This document shows, piece by piece, positions 21,265 through 34,590 of a stretch of DNA of 64,000 bases. Source of the stretch: Gongronella butleri (taxonomy: Eukaryota > Mucoromycota > Mucoromycetes > Mucorales > Cunninghamellaceae). The DNA lies in assembly GCA_025201375.1 (NCBI GenBank), contig JAIWZP010000026.1, forward strand, positions 1 to 64,000. The letters run 5' to 3'. The notes under the pieces are model-generated. The model did not search any database. It was not told the origin of the DNA and saw only the letters and a program-made list of their open reading frames with translations. Within the stretch, counting starts at the first letter, position 1, and every line of letters starts with the position of its first letter. Position numbers and translations under genes: made by a program.

Positions 21265-23664
21265 AGAATACAGGTCCGCAGGTATGGACAAAGAGAAGAG
21301 AGATGAGGGAAGAGAGTCGGAAAAACGAAGAAAAGCAGCAAAAAATATAAAAAGGGAGTGGGGAACGACCTAGGGCTCTGGGCGGGCAAGCGCGGTATTA
21401 GGTGTACAGAGAAAGAAAAAGAAAAAAAAAAAAAGAGAGAGAAGGAAAAAAAAGAAGGAGAACTTTTATGAAAAAAAAAAAGTGAGACCCTTTGCCAGCA
21501 CACACGCACCCTTTCGTTCCCTCCAAACGACTGTCTTTCTTCCACACGCACACCTCAAGCCACGTGAGATGCCTAATTCCAAAGGATGCTATTTGTGGAG
21601 AGCAATTGGTGACAGAAAAGGGGAATCAGCCCTTCTCAGCAGCCATGGCTCGGGAAGGAGAGACAAAAGCCAGCCAATTGATGCCGAGCTCACGTGGATA
21701 CCTTTTTTTTCTCTGTTTTCGTTCTCACCGCATCATATATGCTTTGAAATGAGCTAAACCAGGCAAACGCACAACAAAAACAAGCCGGGACGCAATTGAA
21801 ACGAAAAAAAAGCGGGTCCCAAAGGGCCGGCGCCAATGGCCATCCATGTAATAGGGCCTTGGTTACCAATGAGGACATGCAAAAGGAGCATTGCCCCCTG
21901 GCCTTGACCCTGCCAAGTGTCCAGGCAGCACGGAGGCAAAAAAAAAAAAAAATATTGTATGAAAATCACAAAAGGAGGCAAGACAGGCATGCAGAGGGCA
22001 AGCAAGTCTATCGTTGAATCTTAAACATTTGTCTTTTTTCCCTCTTTTTTTTCTCTCTCTCTCTCTCTCGCACTGATGCTGATCCCCGGGTACAATTGGC
22101 TTGATTTCCGCAATTAGCAAGCGGATCTTGTCGATCATCCGATTTTGGACGCCATTGTCAGGACCGCCATTTTTTTTTTTCAAGCACGCGTCGCGCAACG
22201 CGTGCAAAAAAAAAAAAAAAAAAAATCGTTCTTTTTATACGCTCCAGCCTGCTCTTTGCCTATTCGCTGGACAAATCGGCGATCGTATCAAGGTTTGGCA
22301 CGCTGGACACTGGCGGTTCACGGCCAATGTCGGCCACAGGCGGTGTTTTTTTTTTTTTTTTTTTTGGTATTATTTTGCGTCGATCAGCTGCCGTTGTTTC
22401 CACGGAATGGACGGCCGTATCGATCGTCACTGTTGTCGAGACAAGCATGAGGAGAGAAAAAGCAAAGAATTGACGACTGCAGGATTGTTTGGCCCGTCAA
22501 TTGTAGGGAAAATCAAGCCCCGTCGGCACTCCGTTGGAAACCCACATGAAAAATAGGGACTGGCCAAGCTTTCCCTTCTGATTCTGATCAAATCAATAAT
22601 CTAGCCTACCAAAAGCGGGTAGAGACAAGGATGCAGGAATAAAACAAAAAAGCAAAAAAGCACAACAAAGAGGGCAGAAAAGAAAACAGGGGAACGTGTA
22701 AACAAAAAAAGGAAAGAAAAAAAAAAAACGGGAAAGCACTGACAAGAGGTGCCAATTGACAGGATTGCCCCACATGATCTCTGCCCATGGAGAGAAAAGG
22801 GAAGAAAAAGGGCAAGGTGTTGTGAAAATTGATAAAAAGATTGCGGGTTTTAGGGTTGTGTGGGACACGGATTGACACCATTCTATTTTGGGCAAGGAGG
22901 CGATGGCTTGTGATTGGGCTCAACGTCATCGATTGACGGCACTTTGTCCCACTGAGGCCATTGAATGGCCGCCCAGGAAGACATTTATGCTGACAAGCAA
23001 GTTCACGACCCCCAATGGCCCCCCTCATGCCAGACAAAAAGCGTGAATTCATAGGAGATACCCTGGTCGCAGCGCGCTGATGCGCGTGCACATCATCTTG
23101 GCGACCCAATGGACACCCACGCGCCTTGTCATCTTGGCAGCCCAATGGTTAGGTCGCGTGGGGAAACAAAAAAAAAAAAAGAAGAAAAGAAAAGGGGGCA
23201 AAAAAAAATAAAAAGAACGCATCTGTCAATTTGTTTCCCCCCCCCAGGGTAAACGATGAGCCCAAAATTATTCGAAGAAGAAGGGAGGGCCAGGAGGGCC
23301 ATGAGCGGAACGCATAATTTTTTTTTCTCGGCCCTGTCAGCCCAATATTCCGATGCGGATGACCCAATTGACGCTTGATCATCCGTATTTCTCGGTTAAA
23401 GAGCATGAAGCGGCGACAATGAACCAACTGAAAGGCTGAGGACGCCCTTTTACATGTTGGAAAAAAAGACATATTGCAATGATTTTCTTCATGCAAAGTG
23501 GAGGTGATCCGGCGTGGCAATGAAAAGCACAACAACAACAAACAATGAGCGATGTGGGGCCATGATTTTACGGCCCTGTGAAACAGCGAGCAAAAGAAGC
23601 ACATGAAGCGCGGGGTTTCAACCATAAAACTTTTTTTTTTGCAAGCACAAATACTCCCTAGGCC
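21265..23664. other. Intergenic, 2.4 kb, homopolymer-rich
   Basis: No gene supported. A GA/CT-rich stretch (21400-21480), a (TC)n tract at 22050-22070, several A/T runs and a strong hairpin at 22170-22225 are present. Minus frames near 22090-22450 (for example DNGVQNRMIDKIRLLIAEI) have coding flavour but no consistent splice structure. Confidence 0.5.
22170..22225. repeat. GC-rich hairpin flanked by T11 and A20
   Basis: Perfect 8-bp arms gcacgcgt (22184-22191) and acgcgtgc (22198-22205) around cgcgca, flanked by 11 T on the left and 20 A on the right. The whole can fold into a long hairpin with a short internal bulge. Confidence 0.8.
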
Positions 23665-23789
23665 CCCCTTCCTCTTTTGTTGTTTTTCTTTTCTTTCCTT
23701 GTTACTTTTTCTTTACCTTTACCCCCCCTCTCTTCTTTTCATCTCTTGATTTTTTGCTTGCTCGGCTTTTCCAAGCGCTTTAAATCATT
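23665..23789 (+). promoter_or_regulatory. CT-rich promoter block of the aconitase gene
   Basis: About 110 bp of almost pure C/T (ccttcctcttttgttgtt... ttaccccccctctcttc) ends just before the start codon. Such CT boxes mark the transcription start region of strongly expressed fungal genes; use here is inferred from position and from the strong codon bias of the gene. Confidence 0.5.
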
Positions 23790-26619
23790 ATGTTGTCTAC
23801 TTCTTCCTTCATGAAGGCTGCCAAGGTATGTTTTGGTTCTTTTTTTGTTTGTTTTGGCAGAAATGACGCGTTGTCACTCACACGTTTTTTTTTTCTCAAG
23901 GCTTTCGCCCCTGCTGTCCGCTCGCACGTCCCTGCTCGCACCTATGCCCAAGTCTCGGGCAACTGGGCCGCTCAAAAGGTTGCCATGTCCAACTTGGAGC
24001 AAGACAAGTTCATCAACTACCAGCGCATTGAGGACAACTTGCAGGTCGTCCGCAAGCGGTAAGGCATTTCATCCAAAAAAAAAGAAAAAAAGGACGAGGA
24101 GGATCAGCGACGCGCCGTCAAACGGGGGGCAAAATAAGGAGGCATCGCATGACGCAAACGAAAAAAAAAAGAGCCAAATGTGGCCCGATCGCGCCCAATT
24201 GCAAGGGGGTGCAAAAGAAAGCTATGATGCGATGCAATTGGAAAAGTTGGGGGTTGGGGGTGAGGACAAATAGGCAATTGCGTAGCAAAAAAAAAAAAAA
24301 AAAAAAGCACAAGCACAAGTCTCATGTTTATTACTTTTTTTCGTTTTTTTTTCATTGCAGCCTCAACCGCCCCTTGACTCTGTCCGAGAAGGTTGTGTAT
24401 GGTCACTTGGACGATGCTGAGAACCAAGACATCGTGCGTGGCCAGTCGTACCTCAAGCTCCGCCCTGATCGTGTCGCCTGTCAAGACGCGACTGCCCAGA
24501 TGGCTCTCTTGCAATTCATGTCTGCCGGTCTCCCCAGCGTTGCCGTGCCCTCCACTGTCCACTGTGACCACTTGATTGAGGCCCAGGTTGGCGGTGCCAA
24601 GGATCTTGCGCGCGCCATTGACATCAACAAGGAAGTTTACGACTTTTTGGCCACTGCCACTGCCAAGTACAACCTCGGCTTCTGGCGCCCTGGCTCTGGT
24701 ATCATTCACCAGATCATCCTTGAGAACTATGCTTTCCCCGGTGGTCTGATGATCGGTACCGACTCGCACACGCCCAATGCCGGTGGTCTCGGCATGGTTG
24801 CCATTGGTGTTGGTGGTGCTGACGCTGTCGACGTCATGGCTGATATCCCCTGGGAGCTCAAGTGCCCCAAGGTCATTGGTGTCAAGCTTACTGGCAAGCT
24901 CAATGGCTGGACCTCGCCCAAGGACGTCATTTTGAAGGTCGCTGGCATTCTCACCGTCAAGGGTGGCACTGGCGCCATTGTCGAATACTTTGGCGAGGGT
25001 GTCGACTCCATCTCCTGCACGGGTATGGGTACTATTTGTAACATGGGTGCTGAAATTGGTGCCACCACCTCCATGTTCCCCTTCAACAAGCGCATGGGTG
25101 ACTACTTGCGCGCCACCAAGCGTGGTGAGATCGCCGGCTATGCCGAGGCCTTTGCCCACAACTTGCGTGCCGATGAGGGTGCCCAGTACGACGAGGTTGT
25201 CGAAATCAACCTCGACACCCTCGAGCCCCACATCAACGGCCCCTTCACCCCCGATTTGGCCACCCCTCTCTCCAAGTTCAAGGATGCCGTCAAGGAGAAC
25301 AACTGGCCCCAAGAACTCAAGGTCGGTTTGATCGGCTCTTGCACCAACTCCTCTTATGAGGACATGGCCCGCTCCGCCTCGCTTGCCCAGCAGGCTGCCG
25401 ACCACGGTCTCAAGGCCAAGGCTGGCTTCACCATCACCCCTGGCTCTGAGCAGATCCGCGCCACCATTGAGCGCGACGGCATCATGGACGTCCTCACCAA
25501 CGCTGGTGGTGTCGTTCTTGCCAACGCCTGTGGCCCCTGCATTGGCCAATGGGACCGCAAGGACCAAAAGAAGGGTGACAAGAACTCCATCATCACCTCG
25601 TACAACCGTAACTTCACGGGCCGTAACGATGGCAACCCCGCCACCCACGCCTTTGTCGCCTCCCCCGAAATCGTCACTGCCTTGACCCTCGCCGGTGACC
25701 TCACCTTCAACCCCCTCACTGACTCGCTCACTGGCGCCGATGGCAAGCCCTTCAAGCTCCAGGCCCCTAACGGCTACGAATTGCCCCCCAAGGGCTACGA
25801 TGCCGGCGAGAACGTAAGCAAAAAAAGAAAGAATGAAAAAGAAAACGAAAAAAAAGGGAAGGGCACAGCGATTGACCTTTTTTTTTTTTTTGTCTCTTTT
25901 AGACGTACCAAGCTCCTCCCGCTGACCGTGCCTCCATCAATGTTGCCGTCGACCCCAAGTCCAACCGCCTCCAATTGCTTAAGCCTTTCGAAAAGTGGGA
26001 TGGCAAGGACATCACTGACGTCCCCGTCTTGATCAAGGTCAAGGGCAAGTGTACCACCGACCACATCTCCATGGCTGGTCCCTGGCTCCGTTTCCGTGGC
26101 CATCTCGACAACATCTCCAACAACATGTTGATTGGTGCCGTCAACTCCGAGAACGACAAGGTCAACAGCGTCAAGAACCAGGTCACTGGCGAGTACAATG
26201 GCGTCCCCGAGACTGCCCGCGACTACAAGGCCCGTGGCATCAAGTGGGTCGTCGTTGGTGACGAGAACTATGGTGAGGGCTCTTCCCGTGAGCACGCCGC
26301 CTTGGAGCCCCGCTTCTTGAACGGCGCCGCCATCATTGTCAAGTCGTTTGCCCGTATCCACGAGACCAACTTGAAGAAGCAAGGCATGTTGCCCCTCACC
26401 TTTGCCAACCCCGCCGACTATGACAAGATCCAGCCCTCCGACAAGATGGACATCCTCGGTCTCACCGACTTCCAAGAGGGCAAGCCCTTGACTCTCCGTG
26501 CCAAGCACGCCGACGGCACCTCGGATGACATCACCCTCAACCACACCTTCAACCCTGGCCAGATCGAATGGTTCAAGGCCGGTTCCGCCCTCAACTTGAT
26601 GCGCCAAAAGTCCGCCTAA
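23790..26619 (+). CDS. ACO1: Aconitate hydratase, mitochondrial
   Basis: Exons 23790-23825, 23901-24058, 24361-25813 and 25903-26619 give 787 residues, the usual length of mitochondrial aconitase. A short Ser/Ala/Lys/Arg presequence ([20 protein letters not shown]) precedes the catalytic domains. Iron-sulfur ligands are in [11 protein letters not shown] and [11 protein letters not shown]; the substrate-binding DSHTPNAGG and the swivel-domain [15 protein letters not shown] are intact. It interconverts citrate and isocitrate in the TCA cycle in the matrix; yeast Aco1 also binds mtDNA. Codons are almost all C-ending, unlike the neighbours, which signals high expression. The bias also leaves a 514-codon antisense frame that is not a gene. 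Intron 2 is 302 nt. Confidence 0.98.
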
Positions 26620-26926
26620 AGTGGAGGCCCCCCATCCCTCATCCCCCCATTCTGTCTTTTTGATTCCTTCCCTCTCTCTCTCTCCTTGAGCATTATGATT
26701 TTAGACCATCGCTGCTATGGAAAAAATGTGCCGAGAGGTGTCATCAAGACACAACCTCTGTAATTACGTCCCATTTTCAAATAAAAAAAAATTAAGCAGT
26801 TCTTTTATGCAAGCGCAAAAATAATTGCGAATAGTCCCCGCGACCAGAACACGCCTGTCTGAGTACAATTGACGACCAAATGGCTCAGAAAATCATTTGA
26901 ATATCCGGCATTCCAGGCACCAGCAT

Positions 26927-26965
<39 letters not shown>

Positions 26966-27371
26966 CGAAATTTCATCAATATCATATTGCCTACTGTACC
27001 ATGGAATCGCGCTGATGCTTGCAGCAGCAAGTCGTGTGTTCGGTGCTTGATTTGATGAGCGCTACAGTATGATATCATACTGTAATATTGGCAAATGTCC
27101 TTTTTTTTTTGTATGTATATTTTTTTTATAATGGACAAATACTTTTACAAAGCTGACAGCTTTTTGCTACTATGGCGGAGCACCCATTACATGGGAGATG
27201 GCGCTGTTATGTAAGGCACATTTAAAAAAATATGTGAAAAAAGTTGCTCACGACAGTCGACGCGTTGAAACCTTGCTTTTTGCCGCAGGCTGGCCCGGTG
27301 GCGGAGTGCCGCAGTCGTGCTCTGACTTTTTGGGCGTCAAGGGGCGGGTGCAAGATGAATAAACTCAGCAC

Positions 27372-27414
<43 letters not shown>

Positions 27415-27454
27415 TCTTCCTTTCATACTTTTTTTCGTGATTTCCCCTTATACC
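26620..27454. other. Intergenic with a perfect palindrome and long A and T runs
   Basis: Includes the aconitase 3' UTR (CT-rich, AATAAA near 26780), A37 at 26928-26964, a 22-bp palindrome at 27063-27084, and T43 at 27376-27418 leading into the next start codon. No gene seen. Confidence 0.6.
27063..27084. repeat. Perfect 22-bp palindrome
   Basis: tacagtatgat/atcatactgta reads the same on both strands. A related sequence, atatcatattgcctactgta, lies about 80 bp to the left in inverted sense, so the pair could be the ends of a roughly 100-bp MITE-like element (26980-27084). Confidence 0.75.
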
Positions 27455-30400
27455 ATGGTGACTGCATCGTTTAGTGCACTCCTGGAGCAGCTGGCGGCTG
27501 TGTCGAGCGCCAAGTCTCTGTCCAAGGGCAAGGGCAAGGCGTCATCGGCGGCGGCGCAATACTTTTCGCTACCAACACCGAGCCCATCGCCGGAAAGGTC
27601 CATGGACGATTTTGTCAAGCTTCTTGACCAATACGATGTTTCGAAACACGCGTCTTCTCGTGCTGAACAGCAAGGTAAATGGCGCGACGCGCTGACTGCG
27701 TGTGCTCACCTGACTCTTGATAATCCTAGCATTTGGGCACGACATTGCGTATCAGGCGCCCACGGCCAATTTGTTCAATTTTGAAGAGGAAACACGTCCC
27801 ACTGAGACGCCCAGCAGCGCCGATGTGGCGACAACGGGTTCTCTGGTGGTGTACGACCGCAATTGGTTGCTTAGGTAACAATTTGAAGCTCTTACAATGG
27901 GGGAAAAAACGACTCATCCTGTGGATTTGATTAGCGAGTGTCAAGGACTTGTCGCGCGTCAGCCCGACCACGGCCTCTCTGACATCCAGCTCTGCGCCAA
28001 CATCTTCACCGTACTTCGATCTGACGCGTCAGGTAGGCTATAGCTCATCTTCATGGGGGAGGGGGGAAGAATGCGACACTGATGCGCCCTATCCCTTTTT
28101 TTTCTGTTTTTGTGCCCAGATGAGGACATCCAGGCGTCACTCGTGGACATTCTGGGCTTTGAGAACCTGGATTTGATTACCTCTCTTTTGACAAACCGCG
28201 CGACGCTCGTCAACAATATCATGAATATGGTAAAACGCGTCGTTTCGATGCAATTGACAACCAATGGGCTGACACCGGTTTTTTTTTCCTGACAAGTCCG
28301 AACATGTGGCGCAGTTGCAGATGAAGCAATCGTCGCATTCGTCGATGCAGGTTGTCAACCCCGCCATGTACGGGGCACAGGTGATTGTGCAATCAGAACA
28401 AGAGGTGCGCAAGCGCAAGCAGCAGCGCAAGGAGCAGAAAAAAGCATCCAAGCAGCACCGCCAGCCTGAGGACGAACTGGAATTGTCGCTTAGCATCTTG
28501 GGCTTTGATGCACAGTCGCTCAAACAACAGCGTGAGGCTGCTTTGACCTCTGATCGACCTTTGTTCAGCTCCACCCACAAGGTACGTGTCACTCTTTTTT
28601 TTTTATTCAATGGGGGCATACTTTGCTCACAACCCCCTGTCTTTTTTCTTTGCGCAGACAACGGCGGGGCCACGGTACCCGAATGTGTATCAATCGTCGG
28701 ACTCGGGCAGCTTGCTGTCGATTTACGGTACAAAATACGCGCTCCCTGCGGGCACGACGCGCGAGGAGTTCAACGATTACGAAGAGACGACGATTCCTGT
28801 GCCCAAGCAGGCGCCTGTGCGCGCCACAGAGCGCAGGATAGCCATTGAGGATATGGACAACCTGGCGCGAGGCGCGTTCAAGGCGTACGAGTCGCTCAAT
28901 CGCGTCCAATCGATCGTTTACCCCGTGGCCTATGAGACCAATGAGAACATGCTAGTGTGCGCGCCCACTGGTGCTGTAAGTCGAGCTCCGTGACGCGTTT
29001 CCTTAATCTCATCTCCCTTCTTTTTGTCATTTTTCATTTTTTCTTTGTAAAAAGGGTAAAACGGACGTGGCGATGCTGACGGTGCTGCGGTGCATCTCGC
29101 AATTCTGCAATCCGCCGCCTGTCAAGGGCACGACAGATATCAATTTCACAATTGCGAAAAACGATTTCAAAATTGTGTATGTCGCGCCCATGAAGGCACT
29201 GGCGGCCGAGGTTGTCGAAAAGATGGGCAAGCGACTCAAGTTCCTTGGCATCTCTGTGCGCGAGTTGACGGGCGACATGCAACTGACCAAGACCGAGATC
29301 ATGGCGACGCAATTCATTGTGACCACGCCGGAAAAATGGGACGTGATTACACGCAAGAGCACCGGCGACGTCGAGCTCGTGCAAAAGGTGAAGCTGCTCA
29401 TCATTGACGAGGTGCATCTTTTGCATGAAGATCGTGGTGCCGTCATTGAGAGTCTGATTGCGCGCACGTTGCGTCAGGTCGAGTCGAGCCAGTCCATGAT
29501 CCGCATCGTCGGCCTGTCTGCCACGCTGCCCAATTACCTCGATGTGGCCGCGTTTTTGAGGTAGGACTGTCATGGTGATTAATTGTGTCGCGTTGTTGTA
29601 CTCATTTTTTCCCTCTTTTTTCTTGTTAATTTTTTTTATACGCGCCAGGGTGAACCCTTACCAAGGCCTGTTTTTCTTTGACAGCGGGTTCCGTCCCGTG
29701 CCTCTCGAGCAACATTTCATCGGTGTCAAAGGCAAGCCCAATTCCATCCAGTCCAATGAGCGCATGAACAAAGCATGCTTTGACAAGGTGGCCGATCTGG
29801 TACAAGACGACCATCAAGTCATGGTCTTTGTGCACGCACGCAAGGAGACTGTCAAGACAGCGCAGATGCTACGTGAAGAAGCGGCCAATGAAGGATTGCA
29901 AGGTAGGCAACTCGTGAAAAAAAGCTCAATGGCGAACGCGTAATCTCACTTTTTCTACCTCTCCCCTTTCCTTTTGCAGATTACTTTGACGGCTCGACGG
30001 CCGAAAAGTACGGCTTTTACAAAAAGGAGGTGGCCAAATCCAAAAACAAAGAATTGAAGGAATTATTCAAATATGGCTTTGGTATCCATCACGCCGGCAT
30101 GCTGCGCTCGGATCGCACGCTGACGGAGCGCATGTTTGCCGATGGCGTGCTCAGGGTGCTTTGCTGCACGGCCACGCTTGCTTGGGGTGTCAATTTGCCC
30201 GCTTATGCCGTCGTCATCAAAGGCACACAGGTGTATGACTCGCAAAAGGGTGCCTTTGTCGATCTATCTATCCTCGATGTGCTGCAAATCTTTGGTCGCG
30301 CTGGTCGTCCTCAGGTATACATAAAGAAAAAAAAAAACTCGAATGGACGTCGAACATGGTACTAATGCTTCTTTTTTTCTTCTTCTTTTTTTTTTAGTAC

Positions 30401-33400
30401 GAAACGCACGGTGTCGGCTACATTTTAACGACCCACGACCGTCTCGCCCACTACATTTCGGCCATTACACAGCAGCATCCCATTGAGAGCAAGTGAGTGG
30501 CTATTTCTTTCCCGTTTTTTCTTCTTTTTCTCCCTTTTTACTTTTTTTTCTCGTGCTGACCCTTTTTTTTTAGATTCATCGAGAACATTGTTGACAATTT
30601 GAACGCGGAAATCTCACTTGGCACGGTGACAAATGTGGACGAGGCCGTGACATGGCTCAGCTACACGTTCCTGTATGTGCGCATGAAGCGCAATCCATTT
30701 GTGTACGGGATGGACCACACGGAGCCTGCACAAGACCCTCTTCTTGGGCGCAAGCGACACGAAATCATCACGACAGCGGCGGCTCGTCTTGCTCAATGCC
30801 AGATGATCATCTACGACCCATCCACGGGGTATCTGACGCCCAAGGATCTTGGCCGCATCGCGTCCAATTTCTACATCAAGCACACCAGTATCGAGATCTT
30901 CAACCAGATGATGCGCGCACGCATGACTGAGGCCGACGTGCTGTCGATGATCAGTCTCAGCTCCGAGTTTGACAATATCAAATCGCGCGACACGGAACAC
31001 AAGGAGCTCAAGCAACTGCTGGACAAGCAATGCGCGTGCGATATCAAGGGCGGTGCTGATTCGACGCACGGCAAGGTCAACATCCTGTTGCAATCGTACA
31101 TTTCCAATGCTTACATTGACGATTTCGCGCTTGTGTCTGATTGCGCGTATGTGGCGCAAAATGCGGGGCGCATTGCGCGTGCGTTGTTTGAAATTGCGCT
31201 CAATCGGCATTGGGGTCCAACGTCGGCAGTGTTGCTTGCGATCAACAAGGCGGTTGAGAAGCGCATTTGGACGTTCCAGCACCCATTGCAACAAATGGGC
31301 CTTCCACACGACATTGTCAACAAGCTCGAGCAACGCAGCCACGCATCCATCGAGGAAATGCGTGACATGGAGCCCGCAGAGCTTGGCGAACTCGTGCACC
31401 ACCGCCGTATGGGCATGACGCTCGCACGCTGTGTGGATCAATTCCCTGTTTTGCAGCTGGAGGCGCGTATTGCGCCCATGACGCGTCACGTACTCAATGT
31501 CGACCTCACGTTGACGCCTGATTTCCTGTGGAACGACAAGGTGCACGGATCGGTGGAGCCATGGTGGATCTGGGCCGAGGATTCGGAAAATGTCGAGATT
31601 TATTACTCGGAATACTTTTTGCTGCACAAAAAGCAAATGGCCGAGGGTCCCGTCACGCTCAATTTCACCGTGCCACTCGTCGAACCACTGCCCAGCCAAA
31701 TCTACATCCGCGCCGTGTCCGACCGCTGGCTCAGTGCTGAAACAGTGCTGCCTGTGTCGTTCCAGCACCTGATTCTTCCGCAATTGTACCCGCCAAACAC
31801 CGAGTTGCTCGATTTGCAGCCATTGCCAGTACATGCGTTGCAAGACGAGACGCTGGAAGCCATTTGCGAGGCGCGGTTCTCCCATTTCAATCCGGTGCAG
31901 ACGCAAATCTTCCATACCTTGTACCACACCGCACACAATGCGCTCGTGGGCGCGCCCACAGGCTCGGGCAAGACCATTGCGGCTGAATTGGTCATGTGGG
32001 CTGCATTCAAGCAACATCCAGGGTCCAAGGTGGTGTACATTGCCCCAATGAAGGCGTTGGTCAAGGAACGCGTCGCCGACTGGACCAAGCGACTGACGAT
32101 TCCGATGAAAAAGAAATTGGTCGAGTTAACAGGCGATGTGACGCCGGATCTCAAGACCATTGAAGCCGCCGACATCATCATCACGACGCCCGAGAAATGG
32201 GACGGCATCAGCCGCAGCTGGCAGACGCGCAGTTATGTGCGTAAGGTGTCGTGCGTCATCATTGACGAAATCCATCTTTTGGGCGGCGATCGTGGGCCAA
32301 TTCTCGAGGTGATTGTGTCGCGCATGAATTACATTGGTAGCCAGCTTGAACGCAAGATTCGCGTCGTCGGTCTTTCCACTGCGCTGGCCAATGCGATTGA
32401 TTTGGCCGATTGGCTGGGTATTGAACCTGCAGTTGGGTTGTTCAATTTCAAGCATTCGGTGCGTCCCGTCCCGCTCGAAATCTACATTGATGGCTTCCCC
32501 GGCAAGCATTATTGCCCGCGCATGGCCACCATGAATAAGCCAACATATGCCGCCATCAAAACACATTCACCCACGCAGCCCGTCATTGTCTTTGTGTCAT
32601 CGCGCCGCCAGACGCGTCTCACGGCCCAGGATTTGATCGCGTACTGCGGCATGGAGGATAACCCGCGTCAATGGCTTCACCACATGGACGAAGACGCGCT
32701 GGCCGACGTGCTGGATCGCGTGCATGACGAATCGTTGCGCATGTCGCTCGCTTTTGGCATTGGTCTGCATCACGCTGGTCTCACCGAGGACGACCGCAAG
32801 CTTGTCGAGCAATTGTACCTGGATCTCAAGATCCAGATCCTTATTGCCACCAGCACGCTCGCGTGGGGCGTGAATTTGCCAGCACATCTTGTCGTCATCA
32901 AGGGCACCGAATATTACAATTACAAGGTCGGCCGGTACGTGGATTACCCCATCACTGACGTGCTGCAGATGATGGGTCGCGCTGGCCGCCCTCAATTCGA
33001 CACCACAGGCATTGCACGCGTGTTTGTCCAAGACTCGAAAAAGCACTTTTTGAAGAAATTCTTGCACGAGCCTTTCCCCGTGGAATCCAGTCTGCACAAA
33101 TTCATGGACGACCACATCAATGCCGAAATTGTCGCTGGCACCATCACGTCCAAGCAAGACGCGCTCGATTATCTGACGTGGACCTACTTTTATCGCCGTC
33201 TGCAGCAAAATCCGTCGTACTATGGTCTCGACGACGTGTCGCAAGGCGGCCTCGATGCCTTCCTCACGGCCAGGATCAACGACGTGTGCGAGCGCCTTGC
33301 AGCATCGGGCTGTGTCGAAATGGACGCAGATACCCAGTTTGATTTGACGCCGCTGACACCAGGCCGCATTGCGTCATATTATTACCTGCGTCATCAAACG

Positions 33401-34590
33401 GTGCGCCATTTCCAGGACGAACTCGTGCAACCTGCGCAAATCACGGTGGCACAGGCATTGGAGATCATGGGCAACTCGCCGGAATACGAAGAATTGCCCG
33501 CACGATGCAATGAGGACTTGCTCAACCAAGAAATCGAGAAACACGTGCCATTCAAGGTCACGGCCACGCGCAATTACATCTCGCCACACGTCAAGGCCTT
33601 TGTTCTTACACAGGCGCACATCTCGCGCATCGAATTGCCCATCACCGATTACATCACCGATCAAATCACCGTCTTGGACTCGGCCATCCGCTTTTGCCAG
33701 GTAAAGGAGAAAAATGAGGGAGAAAAACACAATGCTGAGTCTCTTTTTTTAATTCTGTAGGCGATGATTGACATTGCTGCTGACGCTGGCCGGTTGACCA
33801 CGTGTTTGACCATCATGAACACGCTGCAATGCATCAAACAGGCGCGATGGATGTCCGAATCGACGTTGCTCAATTTGCCCCACATCGAGCAACACATGCT
33901 TCAGCACTTTAACGTCCAAGTGAGTCGCGTCCAACGGCCAGAAATGAAGCGTGTATGCTGACTAGCTCCTTTTCCTTTTTTTTTTCTTTCTCTTTTTCTC
34001 AGGGCAAGCGCATCATCTGCCTAGGTGAGCTGCTCCAATTCAATGATCGCCAGTTGCTCGCCATGTTTGGCAAGATCAAGGACCTGTCCGAGAAGCAGGT
34101 GGCCGATGTATGCCTGAAAATGAAAAAAAAAAAAAAGACGCGACATTTACATTTTTTTCTTTTTGTTTTCCCCTAGGTGATGCGTGTTGTGCGCCGCATG
34201 CCTGTGGTAGACATCCACACCAAGATTGACAGCAAAAAGGCATTTTTGATCCCCGAGAGCGAGTACAAGGTGCAAGTGACGATGCAGCGCCAATCACTCG
34301 GCGGCACAAAGCACGACGGCAAGATTTACGCGCCACTGTTCCCAAAGGCGCAGTACGAATCGTGGTGGCTCGTGCTCGGCAACGCCGCCACGGACGAATT
34401 GCTCGCGCTCAAGCGTGTCAGCATGCGCAATGGGCCAAACGAGACCCTCGGCAACAAATCCGTGAGCACACTCACCTTTGACACACCCGTGCACCTCGGC
34501 AAGCAACAATACACTCTCTACCTCATGAGCGACGGCTACCAGGGCCTCGATCAGGTCGTCCCCTTGGATTTCGAAACAAGAATCGAGTGA
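27455..34590 (+). CDS. Slh1/ASCC3-type Ski2-like RNA helicase (RQT complex)
   Basis: Fourteen exons (27455-27674, 27730-27874, 27935-28032, 28120-28229, 28297-28581, 28658-28975, 29055-29560, 29649-29902, 29980-30314, 30398-30492, 30574-33700, 33761-33919, 34003-34107, 34177-34590) give 2056 residues. It has two helicase cassettes, each followed by a Sec63 unit. Cassette 1 has APTGAGKT (about residue 390) and DEVH; cassette 2 has APTGSGKT (about 1250) and DEIH; both motif III regions (SATLPN, STALANA) are intact. [20 protein letters not shown] and the N-terminal part match ASCC3/Slh1 rather than spliceosomal Brr2. The protein splits collided ribosomes upstream of quality control and has antiviral activity in yeast. 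Exon 11 alone spans 3.1 kb. Confidence 0.95.

Noticed and set aside
22090..22450. Minus frames with coding flavour (DNGVQNRMIDKIRLLIAEI, PPVSSVPNLDTIADLSSE)
   Set aside because: They are separated by A/T runs and a hairpin, with stops and no splice pair that joins them; not enough to call a gene.
22606..23145. 179-codon minus frame with Phe/Leu-rich end
   Set aside because: The hydrophobic part is a translated A/G-rich tract and the rest has no protein-like pattern.
24104..25648. 514-codon minus-strand frame antisense to aconitase
   Set aside because: It mirrors the strongly biased C-ending codons of the aconitase exon; its sequence is Gly/Val/Leu-rich without any domain.
30614..32017. 467-codon minus-strand frame inside the Slh1/ASCC3 gene
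   Set aside because: It is a shadow of a long helicase exon; the plus strand encodes a clear Ski2-like helicase.
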